A stretch of DNA of 33,141 nucleotides from Pseudomonadota bacterium (GTDB lineage Bacteria > Pseudomonadota > Alphaproteobacteria > Rhizobiales > Rhizobiaceae): the NCBI GenBank assembly GCA_023390055.1, contig JAEWDP010000136.1, forward strand, positions 1-33,141, given 5' to 3'. Below the pieces are notes generated by a model, which ran no database searches, was not told where the DNA came from, and saw only the letters and a list, made by a program, of their open reading frames with translations. Made by a program: the position numbers and the translations under genes. Within the stretch, counting starts at the first letter, position 1. The number at the start of each line of letters is the position of its first letter. Below are positions 7,732-16,007 of this stretch, piece after piece.

Positions 7732-9792
7732 TCAAATATCCAGATTATCTGCAAATGCCGCACGTTCCTGGATGAAACGGAACCTGGCTTCAGGTCGGGT
7801 CCCCATCAGATTGTCGACAGCCTGACGCGTACCTTCGAAATCGACTTCATCGATTTCAACGCGAAGAAGCGTGCGTTTGGCAGGATCCATTGTCGTTTCC
7901 TTCAGCTGTGCCGGCAGCATTTCGCCAAGCCCCTTGAAACGGCCAACCTCGACCTTCTTGCCCTTGAACATGGTTTCCATCAACTCCGCCCGATGGGCAT
8001 CGTCACGTGCATAGACGGTTTTGCCGCCCTGGCGCAGCACATAAAGAGGCGGAACCGCCAGGTAGAGGTGATTGCCACGGATGAGTTCAGGCATTTCCTG
8101 GTAGAAGAACGTGATGAGCAGTGATGCAATATGGGCGCCATCAACGTCGGCATCCGTCATGATGATGATGCGCTCGTAACGCAGGTCTTCTTCGCGGTAT
8201 TTTGTTCTGGTGCCGCATCCCAGAGCCTGAATGAGATCGGCGATCTGCTGGTTTGCCGAAAGCTTTTCGCGGCTTGCGGAACCGACATTGAGGATCTTGC
8301 CCCGCAGCGGCAAAATGGCCTGATTGGCTCTGTTGCGGCCCTGTTTTGCGGAGCCTCCGGCCGAATCGCCCTCGACGATGAAGAGCTCTGCGCCTTCTGC
8401 CGTATTCTGGGAGCAGTCGGCCAGCTTGCCGGGAAGACGCAGCTTTCGAACGGCAGTCTTGCGATTGACCTCCTTTTCCTTGCGACGGCGCAGCCTTTCC
8501 TCGGCACGCTCGATCACCCAGTCGAGAAGCTTGGCGGCTTCGGCCGGGTTGCCCGCAAGATAGTGGTCGAAGGGGTCGCGAAGCGCATTTTCGACGATGC
8601 GCTGTGCTTCGACGGTGGCGAGCCTGTCCTTGGTCTGCCCGACAAATTCCGGCTCTCGGATAAATACGGAGAGCATGCCGACGGCGGAGATCATCACGTC
8701 GTCGGTGCTTATGTGGGCGGCGCGCTTGTTCTGGGTCAGTTCGGCATAGTTCTTGAGGCCTTTCGTGAGCGCGATGCGCAGGCCTGCTTCATGGGTGCCA
8801 CCTTCCGGTGTCGGAATTGTATTGCAGTAGGAATGGAGTTGCGGATCGCCGCCATACCATGTGACCGCCCATTCCAGCGCACCGTGTCCGCCGGTCTTTT
8901 CGGTTCGTCCGGAAAAAATCTCGCGGGTGACGGTAAAATCCTTGCCAAGCGTTGCCGCCAGGTAATCCTTCAGCCCGCCTGGAAAGTGGAAGACGGCCTT
9001 TTCGGGCGTATCGGCGTCCGCCGACACGATGCCGGGATCGCATGACCAGCGGATTTCGACACCACCGAAGAGATACGCCTTCGATCGCGCCATGCGAAAA
9101 AGGCGTCCGGCGTCAAAGCGGACATTGTCCCCGAAGATCTGAGGATCCGGATGGAAGCGAACGCGGGTCCCCCGACGATTGTGGACGCCGCCGAGATCTT
9201 CCAGGCCCCCGACCGGAAGCCCACGAGAGAAACGCTGGCGATAGAGCTTGCGATTACGGGCCACTTCGACTTCAAGAACATCCGACAGGGCATTGACGAC
9301 GGACACACCGACGCCGTGGAGGCCGCCCGAGGTCTCGTAGGCCTTGCCGTCGAACTTGCCGCCCGCGTGCAGCTTCGTCATGATGACTTCAAGCGTTGAC
9401 TTGCCCGGCACCTGGGGGTGATTTTCAACCGGAATGCCACGGCCATTGTCGCTGACGGTCAGGAAACCTTCGCTATCGAGATGGACCTCGATGAAGTCGG
9501 CGTGGCCGGCAACGGCTTCGTCCATGGAGTTGTCGATGACTTCGGCAAACAGATGATGAAGGGCCTTTTCGTCTGTGCCGCCGATATACATGCCGGGTCG
9601 CATGCGCACGGGCTCCAGGCCTTCCAGAACCCTGATCGATGATGCCCCGTAGTCGTCGCCGGGAGCCGTCGACTTTGCCTGTGATGGCGCAACTGCGCCA
9701 CTCGTTTTCAACGTGCGTGTTGTGGCGGTCGGCGCTGTCTCCACAGGCTTGGCAAAAGGAATATCTGCAAAAAGGTCGTTATTGTCATCCAT
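7732..9792 (-). CDS. parE: DNA topoisomerase IV subunit B (ParE)
   Basis: Cytoplasmic ATPase subunit of topoisomerase IV, which with ParC decatenates daughter chromosomes. The 686-residue product has the GHKL ATPase site (EVIDNSMDEA with Glu84 and Asn88, DNGRGIP at 115-121, GGLHGVG at 156-162), the transducer domain, and the TOPRIM domain with EGDSAGGS (Glu474) and TDADVDG (546-552). The usual C-terminal VGRFKGLGEM motif is present at 616-625. The start at 9792 (MDDNNDLF) gives the length usual for rhizobial ParE; an ATG at 9837 would add 15 residues and neither has a strong ribosome binding site. The frame remains open far upstream to 11013 but that part is antisense to other genes. Divergent from the hydrolase gene. 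Confidence 0.96.
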   Translation of the reverse strand: MDDNNDLFADIPFAKPVETAPTATTRTLKTSGAVAPSQAKSTAPGDDYGASSIRVLEGLEPVRMRPGMYIGGTDEKALHHLFAEVIDNSMDEAVAGHADFIEVHLDSEGFLTVSDNGRGIPVENHPQVPGKSTLEVIMTKLHAGGKFDGKAYETSGGLHGVGVSVVNALSDVLEVEVARNRKLYRQRFSRGLPVGGLEDLGGVHNRRGTRVRFHPDPQIFGDNVRFDAGRLFRMARSKAYLFGGVEIRWSCDPGIVSADADTPEKAVFHFPGGLKDYLAATLGKDFTVTREIFSGRTEKTGGHGALEWAVTWYGGDPQLHSYCNTIPTPEGGTHEAGLRIALTKGLKNYAELTQNKRAAHISTDDVMISAVGMLSVFIREPEFVGQTKDRLATVEAQRIVENALRDPFDHYLAGNPAEAAKLLDWVIERAEERLRRRKEKEVNRKTAVRKLRLPGKLADCSQNTAEGAELFIVEGDSAGGSAKQGRNRANQAILPLRGKILNVGSASREKLSANQQIADLIQALGCGTRTKYREEDLRYERIIIMTDADVDGAHIASLLITFFYQEMPELIRGNHLYLAVPPLYVLRQGGKTVYARDDAHRAELMETMFKGKKVEVGRFKGLGEMLPAQLKETTMDPAKRTLLRVEIDEVDFEGTRQAVDNLMGTRPEARFRFIQERAAFADNLDI

Positions 9793-9966
9793 CGGGTCAG
9801 TCGGTACTACCTGTCGAGGGGCTGAAGAAGAGGTCATACCCGTCTCATGATGTTTCGAATCACCGGCAATACTGCCAGAAAGCAGGCATTTTCGCGATGC
9901 CGCACCGAAATGGTGCACAAGGAGCAATGCTGTGCGTGGCCGGGGATAGCAAGGTGGAGGTCCCTG

Positions 9967-10875
9967 TTGAAGCCGACACGGGCGCCCGTGTCCACAACCA
10001 ATTTCATCCTGATCACAGTTTTTTTCGCCATGGTTGCAGTCCCGCAGGTCAACCAGGCGCATGGTCAAGATGCGCCGATCGGGCCCTACAAGGATCGGCT
10101 GTTTGAAAATACCTCGGTATTGAAGCGAATTGATGACGGTGATTTCGAGGTCATCGACTACCAGGAGATGCGTGACATCAATGGCCGTGACAAGATCCCT
10201 GAGCGCCGTGTGAAGTCCCGCTACGTCTCGACCGGCGTGAAACGTCATCAGGTCGATGAAACACTGGCGATCGCCAATCATCGGCTCGAGGTTACGCGCG
10301 TCGGGCCTGAGCGTCGCTCGGCGTTCACGGTCATTTTCATCCATGGCAGAGGCGGCGATCGTCGCCTCGGTGTCAATGACTTCAGTTTCGGTGGCAATTT
10401 CAATCGCCTCAAGAACCTGATCGTCGATAATGGCGGGACCTATTACAGCCCAAGTGTCACGACATTCGATGATGCTGGCGCCGCCGACATCGCCGCGCTG
10501 ATCAGTCACACCTTCAAGAACTCCGGCGGCAGGCCTGTCATCCTGGCATGCGCCTCCATGGGCGGGATCATCTGCGCAAGGGTCAGCCGGCAGGCAGACG
10601 CGGTGCAAAAACTTGCGGGGATGGTGATCCTGGGAGGTCCGCCGGATGCCGGATATCCCTCGACACCCGCCGCACGCGACCGGCTGCCGCTTTACCTGTC
10701 GCATGGCAGCGGCGATGGCGTATACAAGGTGGCTGATCAGATCGCGGTCTACAGGCATCTGCACGATGCTGGCTACCCTGTCAAAATGAGCGTCTTCAAT
10801 ACGGGCAGCCACGGAACGCCGATCCGCATGACGGACTGGCGCAAGGTCTTGAACTTCCTGTTGACGGCCGACTGA
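9967..10875 (+). CDS. Secreted alpha/beta hydrolase
   Basis: 302 residues from a TTG at 9967, chosen because GGAGG (9956-9960) sits six bases upstream and the resulting N-terminus is a proper Sec signal peptide: basic MKPTR, hydrophobic 13-26, and likely cleavage near AHG-Q (about residue 33). GTG at 9988 is an alternative. The mature part has the alpha/beta hydrolase order: VIFIHGRGGD (oxyanion region, 122-131), the nucleophile elbow CASMGG with Ser197, an acid candidate Asp250 in HGSGD, and His282 in TGSHG. The elbow reads C-A-S-M-G instead of the usual G-x-S-x-G. Substrate unknown; an esterase or lipase-like role outside the cytoplasm is an inference. It lies between divergent parE and tpiA; a T7 run follows at about 10893 without a clear stem. 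Confidence 0.82.
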   Translation: MKPTRAPVSTTNFILITVFFAMVAVPQVNQAHGQDAPIGPYKDRLFENTSVLKRIDDGDFEVIDYQEMRDINGRDKIPERRVKSRYVSTGVKRHQVDETLAIANHRLEVTRVGPERRSAFTVIFIHGRGGDRRLGVNDFSFGGNFNRLKNLIVDNGGTYYSPSVTTFDDAGAADIAALISHTFKNSGGRPVILACASMGGIICARVSRQADAVQKLAGMVILGGPPDAGYPSTPAARDRLPLYLSHGSGDGVYKVADQIAVYRHLHDAGYPVKMSVFNTGSHGTPIRMTDWRKVLNFLLTAD

Positions 10876-10978
10876 TGTGTGATGCCCGACGCTTTTTTTA
10901 TGGCTTTTCAGTGCAATGCAACTAAAACCACCCGAGACAATGCGGGCTTTGAATGTCCGCTCAATGGGAGTTTGACCG

Positions 10979-11749
10979 ATGACGCCTGATGTTAGACCGC
11001 TGGTGGCGGGCAACTGGAAGATGAACGGGACCCGTGATGCCCTTGATCAGATCAAGGCTATCGGGGAGGGGGTCGGGACCGCTCTGTCGGATCGGGTCGA
11101 CACCGTCATTTGTCCACCGGCAACGCTGCTTTATGTCGCAACCGCACTTTCTACCGACAGCCCGTTGATGATCGGTGCGCAGGATTGCCACGAAAATGCC
11201 TCCGGTGCGCATACCGGCGACATCTCCGCTCAGATGATCGCAGACTGCTTCGGGACCTACGTCATCGTCGGACACTCCGAACGACGCACCGACCATGCGG
11301 AAACGGATGAAAAGGTTCGCGCAAAGGCTGCGGCTGCCTATGACGCTGATCTGACCGCAATCATCTGCATTGGTGAAACGGCCGCCGAGCGCAGGGATGG
11401 CCTGACGCTCGAGGTCTTGAAACGGCAGCTGGCCGGGTCGGTTCCCGATGCTGCGACCTCGAAAAACACCGTAATCGCCTACGAACCCGTGTGGGCAATA
11501 GGATCCGGCCTGACACCGACCACTGGCGATGTCGAGGCCGCCCATGCGTTCATGCGCGAGACGCTTTTAGCCCGCTTTGGCGCACAGGCCGGCAAGATGC
11601 GTATTCTGTATGGCGGCTCTGTCAAACCCACCAATGCGAAGGAATTGATGGCCGTTGCGAACGTCGATGGCGCATTAATCGGTGGCGCAAGCTTGAAAGC
11701 CACCGATTTTCTTGCCATCTACCGGGTCTATGAAGAACTGATGGCGTAA
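10979..11749 (+). CDS. tpiA: Triose-phosphate isomerase
   Basis: 256-residue cytoplasmic TIM-barrel enzyme that interconverts dihydroxyacetone phosphate and glyceraldehyde 3-phosphate in glycolysis and gluconeogenesis. All active-site residues are present: GNWKMN with Asn12 and Lys14, VGHSERR with His99, and AYEPVWAIGSG with the catalytic base Glu169 and the flexible loop 6. The phosphate-binding segments GGSVKPTN and GALIGGASL follow near the C-terminus. GGGAG at 10966-10970 precedes the ATG by 8 nt. It is followed after 96 nt by secG and then pyrG on the same strand, the normal rhizobial order. In many rhizobia its divergent neighbour is ppiD; here it is the hydrolase and parE. Confidence 0.97.
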   Translation: MTPDVRPLVAGNWKMNGTRDALDQIKAIGEGVGTALSDRVDTVICPPATLLYVATALSTDSPLMIGAQDCHENASGAHTGDISAQMIADCFGTYVIVGHSERRTDHAETDEKVRAKAAAAYDADLTAIICIGETAAERRDGLTLEVLKRQLAGSVPDAATSKNTVIAYEPVWAIGSGLTPTTGDVEAAHAFMRETLLARFGAQAGKMRILYGGSVKPTNAKELMAVANVDGALIGGASLKATDFLAIYRVYEELMA

Positions 11750-11845
11750 ACCTTGCCGCAAGGGCTTGGAATGCGCGACAGCCTCATGTAAAGAGCCGCC
11801 ATTCTTTCCATTATTGCCGTCTGCTGAGGGCAGGGATCTTTTGCC

Positions 11846-12274
11846 ATGCAAACCGTTTTGATTGTTATCCACCTCATGATCGTGCTCGCGCTTGTCGGCG
11901 TCGTGCTGATCCAGCGCTCTGAAGGCGGCGGGCTTGGTATCGGCGGTGGTTCCGGCTTCATGTCGGCGCGCGGGACAGCCAATGCGCTGACGCGGACCAC
12001 GGCCATTCTGGCGGCACTGTTTTTCGCCACGTCACTGACGCTTGGCGTGCTTGCCCGCTACGAATCGCGTCCCTCCGACATCCTTGACCGGATCCCGGCG
12101 ACACAGGGAAGCGGCAGCGGTATTCTCGATTCGCTAGGGCCGGCACCGACGCAGGACGCGCCTGCCGACACAGGCGTGCCGACAGGGGCTGAAAGCCAGG
12201 CTCCAGCCTCTGAGCCTGTTCCTGAGGCTCCTGCTGCACCTGCCAATGCGTCTGGTGTTCCGACCGGTCAGTAA
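11846..12274 (+). CDS. secG: Preprotein translocase subunit SecG
   Basis: 142-residue inner-membrane protein, the accessory subunit of the SecYEG translocon. It has the two expected membrane helices (about 3-22 and 52-70) joined by the conserved loop LIQRSEGGGLGIGGG followed by ARGTANALTRTTAILAALFF. The region after residue 75 is a long tail rich in Pro, Ala, Glu and Gly, which alphaproteobacterial SecG proteins carry and which makes it longer than the roughly 110-residue E. coli protein. AGGGA (11832-11836) precedes the ATG by 9 nt. A strong intrinsic terminator follows, so tpiA-secG probably forms a unit separate from pyrG. Confidence 0.95.
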   Translation: MQTVLIVIHLMIVLALVGVVLIQRSEGGGLGIGGGSGFMSARGTANALTRTTAILAALFFATSLTLGVLARYESRPSDILDRIPATQGSGSGILDSLGPAPTQDAPADTGVPTGAESQAPASEPVPEAPAAPANASGVPTGQ

Positions 12275-12294
12275 GGCGGTCTTCGCAACATTTT

Positions 12295-12326
12295 CCGGCA
12301 GACCTTGAGTCTGCCGGTTTTCTTTT
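12295..12326 (+). terminator. Rho-independent terminator after secG
   Basis: CCGGCAGAC (12295-12303), loop CTTGA, GTCTGCCGG (12309-12317), directly followed by TTTTCTTTT (12318-12326). A perfect 9-bp GC-rich stem with a T-tract is the textbook form. It lies 20 nt after the secG stop and 82 nt before the pyrG start, separating the two units. Confidence 0.92.
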
Positions 12327-12361
12327 GTCCAGATTCCGTGGACGACCTTCACCAAGGTGAA
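12327..12361 (+). promoter_or_regulatory. Two dyads in the pyrG upstream region
   Basis: Between the secG terminator and pyrG lie GTCCA (12327-12331)/TGGAC (12339-12343) and TTCACC (12348-12353)/GGTGAA (12356-12361), the latter with only two bases between its arms. The second dyad ends 47 nt before the pyrG ATG and is followed by TATTAG. The strong terminator just before means pyrG needs its own promoter in this 80-nt stretch, so one dyad may be an operator. I cannot name a regulator. Confidence 0.3.
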
Positions 12362-12408
12362 TATTAGGGCTGGCGGAATCACTTATGAAAAGGTATCCGG
12401 TGGTTCCC

Positions 12409-14037
12409 ATGGCGCGATATGTATTCATCACAGGCGGCGTGGTTTCTTCTCTCGGAAAAGGAATTGCAGCGGCCGCACTCGGAGCGTTGTTGCAGGCCCG
12501 CGGTTACAGGGTCCGCCTTCGCAAGCTTGATCCCTATCTGAACGTTGATCCCGGCACGATGAGCCCGACGCAGCACGGCGAGGTCTTCGTGACCGACGAT
12601 GGTGCGGAGACCGATCTCGATCTTGGCCATTATGAGCGCTTCACTAGTCGCTCTGCCACGAAGACCGACAACATCACCACCGGCCGGATCTACAAGAACA
12701 TCATCGACAAGGAGCGGCGTGGTGACTATCTCGGGGCAACCGTGCAGGTCATTCCCCACGTTACCAACGAGATCAAGGACTTCGTTGTTGAAGGCAATGA
12801 CGAGTTCGACTTCGTCATCTGCGAGATCGGCGGAACCGTTGGCGATATCGAGGCCATGCCGTTTGTCGAAGCCATCCGCCAGCTCGGCAATGAATTGCCA
12901 CGCGGCAGCGCGGTCTATCTGCATCTGACGCTGATGCCGTACATTCCGGCAGCCGGTGAACTGAAAACCAAGCCGACGCAGCATTCCGTCAAGGAACTTC
13001 AGGCGCTCGGTATTGCACCGGATATCCTCCTGGTGCGCTCCGATCGGGAGATCCCCGAAGCAGAACGTCGCAAGCTTTCGCTGTTTTGCAATGTTCGTCA
13101 CTCGGCCGTCATCCAGGCACTCGATGTCGCAAACATTTATGATGTGCCGATGGCCTACCACAAGGAAGGCCTCGACAATGAGGTGTTGGCAGCATTCGGT
13201 ATCGAGCCTGCGCCCAAGCCGCGTCTCGAGCAGTGGGAAGAGGTCTGCAATCGCATCCATACACCGGAAGGCGAAGTGACAATCGCCATTGTCGGCAAGT
13301 ATACCGGGCTGAAGGACGCTTACAAATCACTGATCGAGGCCTTGCATCACGGGGGCATCGCCAATCAGGTCAAGGTGAACCTTGAATGGATAGAATCGGA
13401 AGTCTTCGAAAAAGAGGATGCGGCTCCCTATCTGGAAAAGGTTCATGGCATTCTGGTTCCCGGTGGTTTCGGGGAACGGGGTGCCGAGGGCAAGATCAAT
13501 GCCGCCCGCTTTGCGCGTGAGCGCAAGGTTCCATATTTCGGCATATGTTTCGGCATGCAGATGGCCGTGCTTGAGGCTGCGCGCAACCTGGCGGGCATTG
13601 ACAAGGCGTCGTCTACGGAATTTGGGCCTGCAAGCGAGCCTGTCGTTGGCCTGATGACGGAATGGGTAAAGGGTAACGAGCTCGAAAAACGTTCGTTGGC
13701 CGGCGATCTGGGTGGGACGATGCGTCTTGGCGCCTACAAGGCGACACTGAAGGAGGGAACCAAGATTGCGGATATCTACGGAACAACCGATATCTCCGAG
13801 CGCCATCGCCATCGCTACGAGGTCAACATCTCCTACAAGGATCAATTGGAAGATTGCGGTCTGGTATTTTCCGGAATGTCGCCGGATGGCGTGTTGCCGG
13901 AAACGATCGAATATGCGGACCATCCGTGGTTCATCGGCGTTCAGTACCATCCGGAACTGAAGAGCCGACCGCTTGACCCCCATCCTTTGTTTGCAAGCTT
14001 CATCGAAGCCGCACTGGAGCAGAGCCGCCTGGTCTGA
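12409..14037 (+). CDS. pyrG: CTP synthase
   Basis: 542-residue cytoplasmic enzyme that makes CTP from UTP, ATP and glutamine, the last step of pyrimidine nucleotide synthesis. The synthase domain (about 1-267) opens with the P-loop-like ITGGVVSSLGKG and contains DPYLNVDPGTMSP and the CEIGGTVGDIE segment (138-148). The class I glutamine amidotransferase domain (about 290-540) has the triad Cys380 (FGICFGMQ), His514 and Glu516 (QYHPE). An ATG at 12385 lies in frame and has GGCGGA upstream, but starting at 12409 gives MARYVFITGG, the universal family N-terminus and exact usual length. In rhizobia pyrG is normally followed by kdsA and eno; here the next genes are on the opposite strand. Confidence 0.97.
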   Translation: MARYVFITGGVVSSLGKGIAAAALGALLQARGYRVRLRKLDPYLNVDPGTMSPTQHGEVFVTDDGAETDLDLGHYERFTSRSATKTDNITTGRIYKNIIDKERRGDYLGATVQVIPHVTNEIKDFVVEGNDEFDFVICEIGGTVGDIEAMPFVEAIRQLGNELPRGSAVYLHLTLMPYIPAAGELKTKPTQHSVKELQALGIAPDILLVRSDREIPEAERRKLSLFCNVRHSAVIQALDVANIYDVPMAYHKEGLDNEVLAAFGIEPAPKPRLEQWEEVCNRIHTPEGEVTIAIVGKYTGLKDAYKSLIEALHHGGIANQVKVNLEWIESEVFEKEDAAPYLEKVHGILVPGGFGERGAEGKINAARFARERKVPYFGICFGMQMAVLEAARNLAGIDKASSTEFGPASEPVVGLMTEWVKGNELEKRSLAGDLGGTMRLGAYKATLKEGTKIADIYGTTDISERHRHRYEVNISYKDQLEDCGLVFSGMSPDGVLPETIEYADHPWFIGVQYHPELKSRPLDPHPLFASFIEAALEQSRLV

Positions 14038-14289
14038 CATTTGCCGGCATGACGCCCAAGGACTTGCTCGCAACGACGGGGGGCGATGCGAACAAAAGGC
14101 AACTGATCGCGTGGTGGACGTAGTGATTGTTCTTTAGCCGTTGGTTACAGCGGCAGAGCCGGTGTCATCAGGCATCGCCAGAAGGATCAAAGCGCGGATG
14201 GAAGAGTGTTCAGCATGTGCTGCATTAGGATATTGTGATATATAGCTGATACAACAACACAATTAATGAGCAAACGCCAAGCTTGTCAG
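14038..14289. other. Gene-free convergent region between pyrG and moeA
   Basis: 252 nt between two convergent genes, with no coding sequence I can support. A partial dyad, TTGCTCGCA (14064-14072) against TGCGAACAA (14087-14095) with one mismatch, could end pyrG transcription. The segment 14225-14270 is clearly AT-richer than its surroundings and contains ATTGTG (14232-14237) and CACAAT (14258-14263) as a loose inverted repeat. In related genomes lexA lies next to moeA on this side; no lexA remnant is visible here. Confidence 0.4.
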
Positions 14290-15516
14290 TCATATCGACA
14301 ATGGGCGCAACAGAAGAATGGGGCACGGTGCGCCTGCCGGTAGAAGCGGCGCATGTGGCTTGCGGATGATGAGGGCATCGGATGTCGCAAAGACCTTCAT
14401 CATTGACGAATCCTGCTTCTGGTGGGCCTGTGCGACCAGATTGCCCTCTTGGTCGCGGCTGAGGCGCGCCCGCAGGAAGTCCTGACGATGGTTGTTGGCA
14501 GCAATGTCGGCGGCCGTGATCGCCTGCGAACCGCGTTTGCGCTCTGGCAATCTTGCCAGGCGACGAAGCAGGGGTTCCAGAAAGAGAAGACCACACACGA
14601 GGCTTGCGACCGGGTTGCCAGGCAATCCAAGCACCTGCATGTCGTCGAATGCACCAACCATCAACGGTTTTCCAGGTCGCATTGCGATACGCCAGAAATC
14701 GAGTTTCATACCGACGCCCTTAAGCGTCGCCTGTACGAGATCATGGTCGCCGACGGACGCCCCGCCGAGCGTGACCAGGACATCTGCGCCTTGCCTTCGC
14801 GCAGTGTCGACCGCCTCCGCAATGCGTTCGCGCCGATCTGGCACGATGCCAAGGTCGAGGACCTCACCACCATTGTCCTTTATCAGGGCACTTATCCCGT
14901 AGGGGTTGGACGCGATGATCTGACCGTTTGACGGACTGTCCCCCGGCAAGCGCAGCTCATCACCCGTTGCAAGAAGTGCGACCTTCGGGCGCCGGTAGAC
15001 CGTCAGGAGGGGATGGTTCATCGCGGCCGCGACTGTCAGATGCGAAAAGTCAAGACATGTGTCGGCAGCAAGCACGGTCTCGCCATCGGTGAAGTCCTGG
15101 CCCAGTGGCCGGACATGACGTCCCTTGACAGCGGCAATTTTCATGGAGATCCGTTGGTCTCCATCCGCTAAGACATCTTCCTGCATGATGACGGTGTCGG
15201 CGTTTTGCGGGACGGGTGCTCCTGTGAAGATCCGTACGGCCTCGCCGACCCCGACAGAACCCGCGAATGGATGACCGGCGGCGGCAGTACCGATGACCGA
15301 AAGCTCGGTACCGACCCTCGTCGCATCGCTGGCCCGCAATGCATAGCCATCCATGGCCGACGCCACGAAAGGTGGCTGGGTCAGACGTGCGACCAGATCG
15401 GCTGCAAGGACACGGCCATTGGCGTCACAAAGCGCTACCGTTTCCCTCTGACTGATCGGCTCAACGTGCTCAAGGAGCCTGGCTTTTGCTTCTTCCAGAG
15501 GCAGGAGCGCCATCAT
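14290..15516 (-). CDS. moeA: Molybdopterin molybdenumtransferase MoeA
   Basis: Cytoplasmic enzyme that inserts molybdate into adenylylated molybdopterin, the last step of molybdenum cofactor synthesis. The 408-residue product has the family landmarks in order: SAMDGYA in the N-terminal domain (about residues 58-64), GAPVP then DTVIMQED in domain 2, the MPT-binding core with TGDEL, LGGASVGDHD and MRPGKPLMVG, then LGLPGNPVAS, and a C-terminal beta domain. The start is an ATG at 15516 whose A is also the last base of the moaC stop codon; an adjacent ATG at 15513 is an alternative. This tight coupling shows co-translation with moaC. It is the last gene of the ppiD-trpD-trpC-moaC-moeA operon. Confidence 0.95.
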   Translation of the reverse strand: MMALLPLEEAKARLLEHVEPISQRETVALCDANGRVLAADLVARLTQPPFVASAMDGYALRASDATRVGTELSVIGTAAAGHPFAGSVGVGEAVRIFTGAPVPQNADTVIMQEDVLADGDQRISMKIAAVKGRHVRPLGQDFTDGETVLAADTCLDFSHLTVAAAMNHPLLTVYRRPKVALLATGDELRLPGDSPSNGQIIASNPYGISALIKDNGGEVLDLGIVPDRRERIAEAVDTARRQGADVLVTLGGASVGDHDLVQATLKGVGMKLDFWRIAMRPGKPLMVGAFDDMQVLGLPGNPVASLVCGLLFLEPLLRRLARLPERKRGSQAITAADIAANNHRQDFLRARLSRDQEGNLVAQAHQKQDSSMMKVFATSDALIIRKPHAPLLPAGAPCPILLLRPLSI

Positions 15517-16007
15517 CAATCGTCTCCACGGCGATAGGTCCCGGACTTTCCTCCAGTCTTCACGACAAGCTGGATACCACCGATTTCCATGCCCTTGTCG
15601 ACAGCCTTTGCCATGTCGTAGATGGTCAGGCAGGCAATCGAAACGGCTGTCAGGGCCTCCATCTCGACGCCGGTCTTGCCGCGCAGCTTGACCGTGGCGC
15701 TCACCCGCAGCCCCGCAAGAGCAATGTCTTCTGTGATCTCGACCGTGACCTTCGACAGCATCAATGGGTGGCAAAGCGGAATAAGATCCGACGTCTTCTT
15801 GGCAGCCATGATGCCGGCAAGTCGTGCCGTGCCGATCACATCACCTTTCTTGGCGTTGCCTTCACGAATGAGTGCCAGGGTCTGTGGCAACATGCGGACA
15901 TGACCTTCGGCTGTCGCCATGCGTTCAGTGTCGGGTTTTTCATCCACATCGACCATGTGTGCCTCTCCTGAAGCACTGATGTGGGAAAGAATGGGCTCCC
16001 GTGTCAT
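15516..16007 (-). CDS. moaC: Cyclic pyranopterin monophosphate synthase MoaC
   Basis: 163-residue cytoplasmic enzyme that, after MoaA, converts the GTP-derived intermediate into cyclic pyranopterin monophosphate (precursor Z) in molybdenum cofactor synthesis. It carries the diagnostic segments AAKKTSDLIPLCHPL (Lys70, His80) and GVEMEALTAVS followed by IYDMAKAVDKGM with Asp131 and Lys134, corresponding to the catalytic Asp128 and Lys131 of the E. coli enzyme. The N-terminus LSHISASGEAHMVDV is standard. The ATG overlaps the trpC stop by 4 nt (ATGA at 16004-16007) and its own stop shares a base with moeA. MoaA is not in the window. Confidence 0.96.
   Translation of the reverse strand: MTREPILSHISASGEAHMVDVDEKPDTERMATAEGHVRMLPQTLALIREGNAKKGDVIGTARLAGIMAAKKTSDLIPLCHPLMLSKVTVEITEDIALAGLRVSATVKLRGKTGVEMEALTAVSIACLTIYDMAKAVDKGMEIGGIQLVVKTGGKSGTYRRGDD

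Noticed and set aside
7506..7775. Short open frames on both strands in the gap next to parE
   Set aside because: Products are cysteine-, arginine- and serine-rich without domain character, with no good start signals; they look like random frames in GC-rich DNA.
9838..11013. Open minus-strand frame extending parE upstream by almost 400 codons
   Set aside because: It runs antisense through the hydrolase gene and into tpiA and has no similarity to topoisomerase. The family N-terminus begins at 9792.
4754..12361. Shared TTCACC/GGTGAA half-sites at 4754-4771 and 12348-12361
   Set aside because: The spacers are 6 nt and 2 nt, so one dimeric protein would not recognise both in the same way; probably coincidence.
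14129..14143. GTTC-N7-GTTG, one base from the alphaproteobacterial LexA box, in the place where lexA is expected
   Set aside because: A single 7-of-8 match in 250 nt is within chance expectation, and no lexA-like coding remnant is present beside it.
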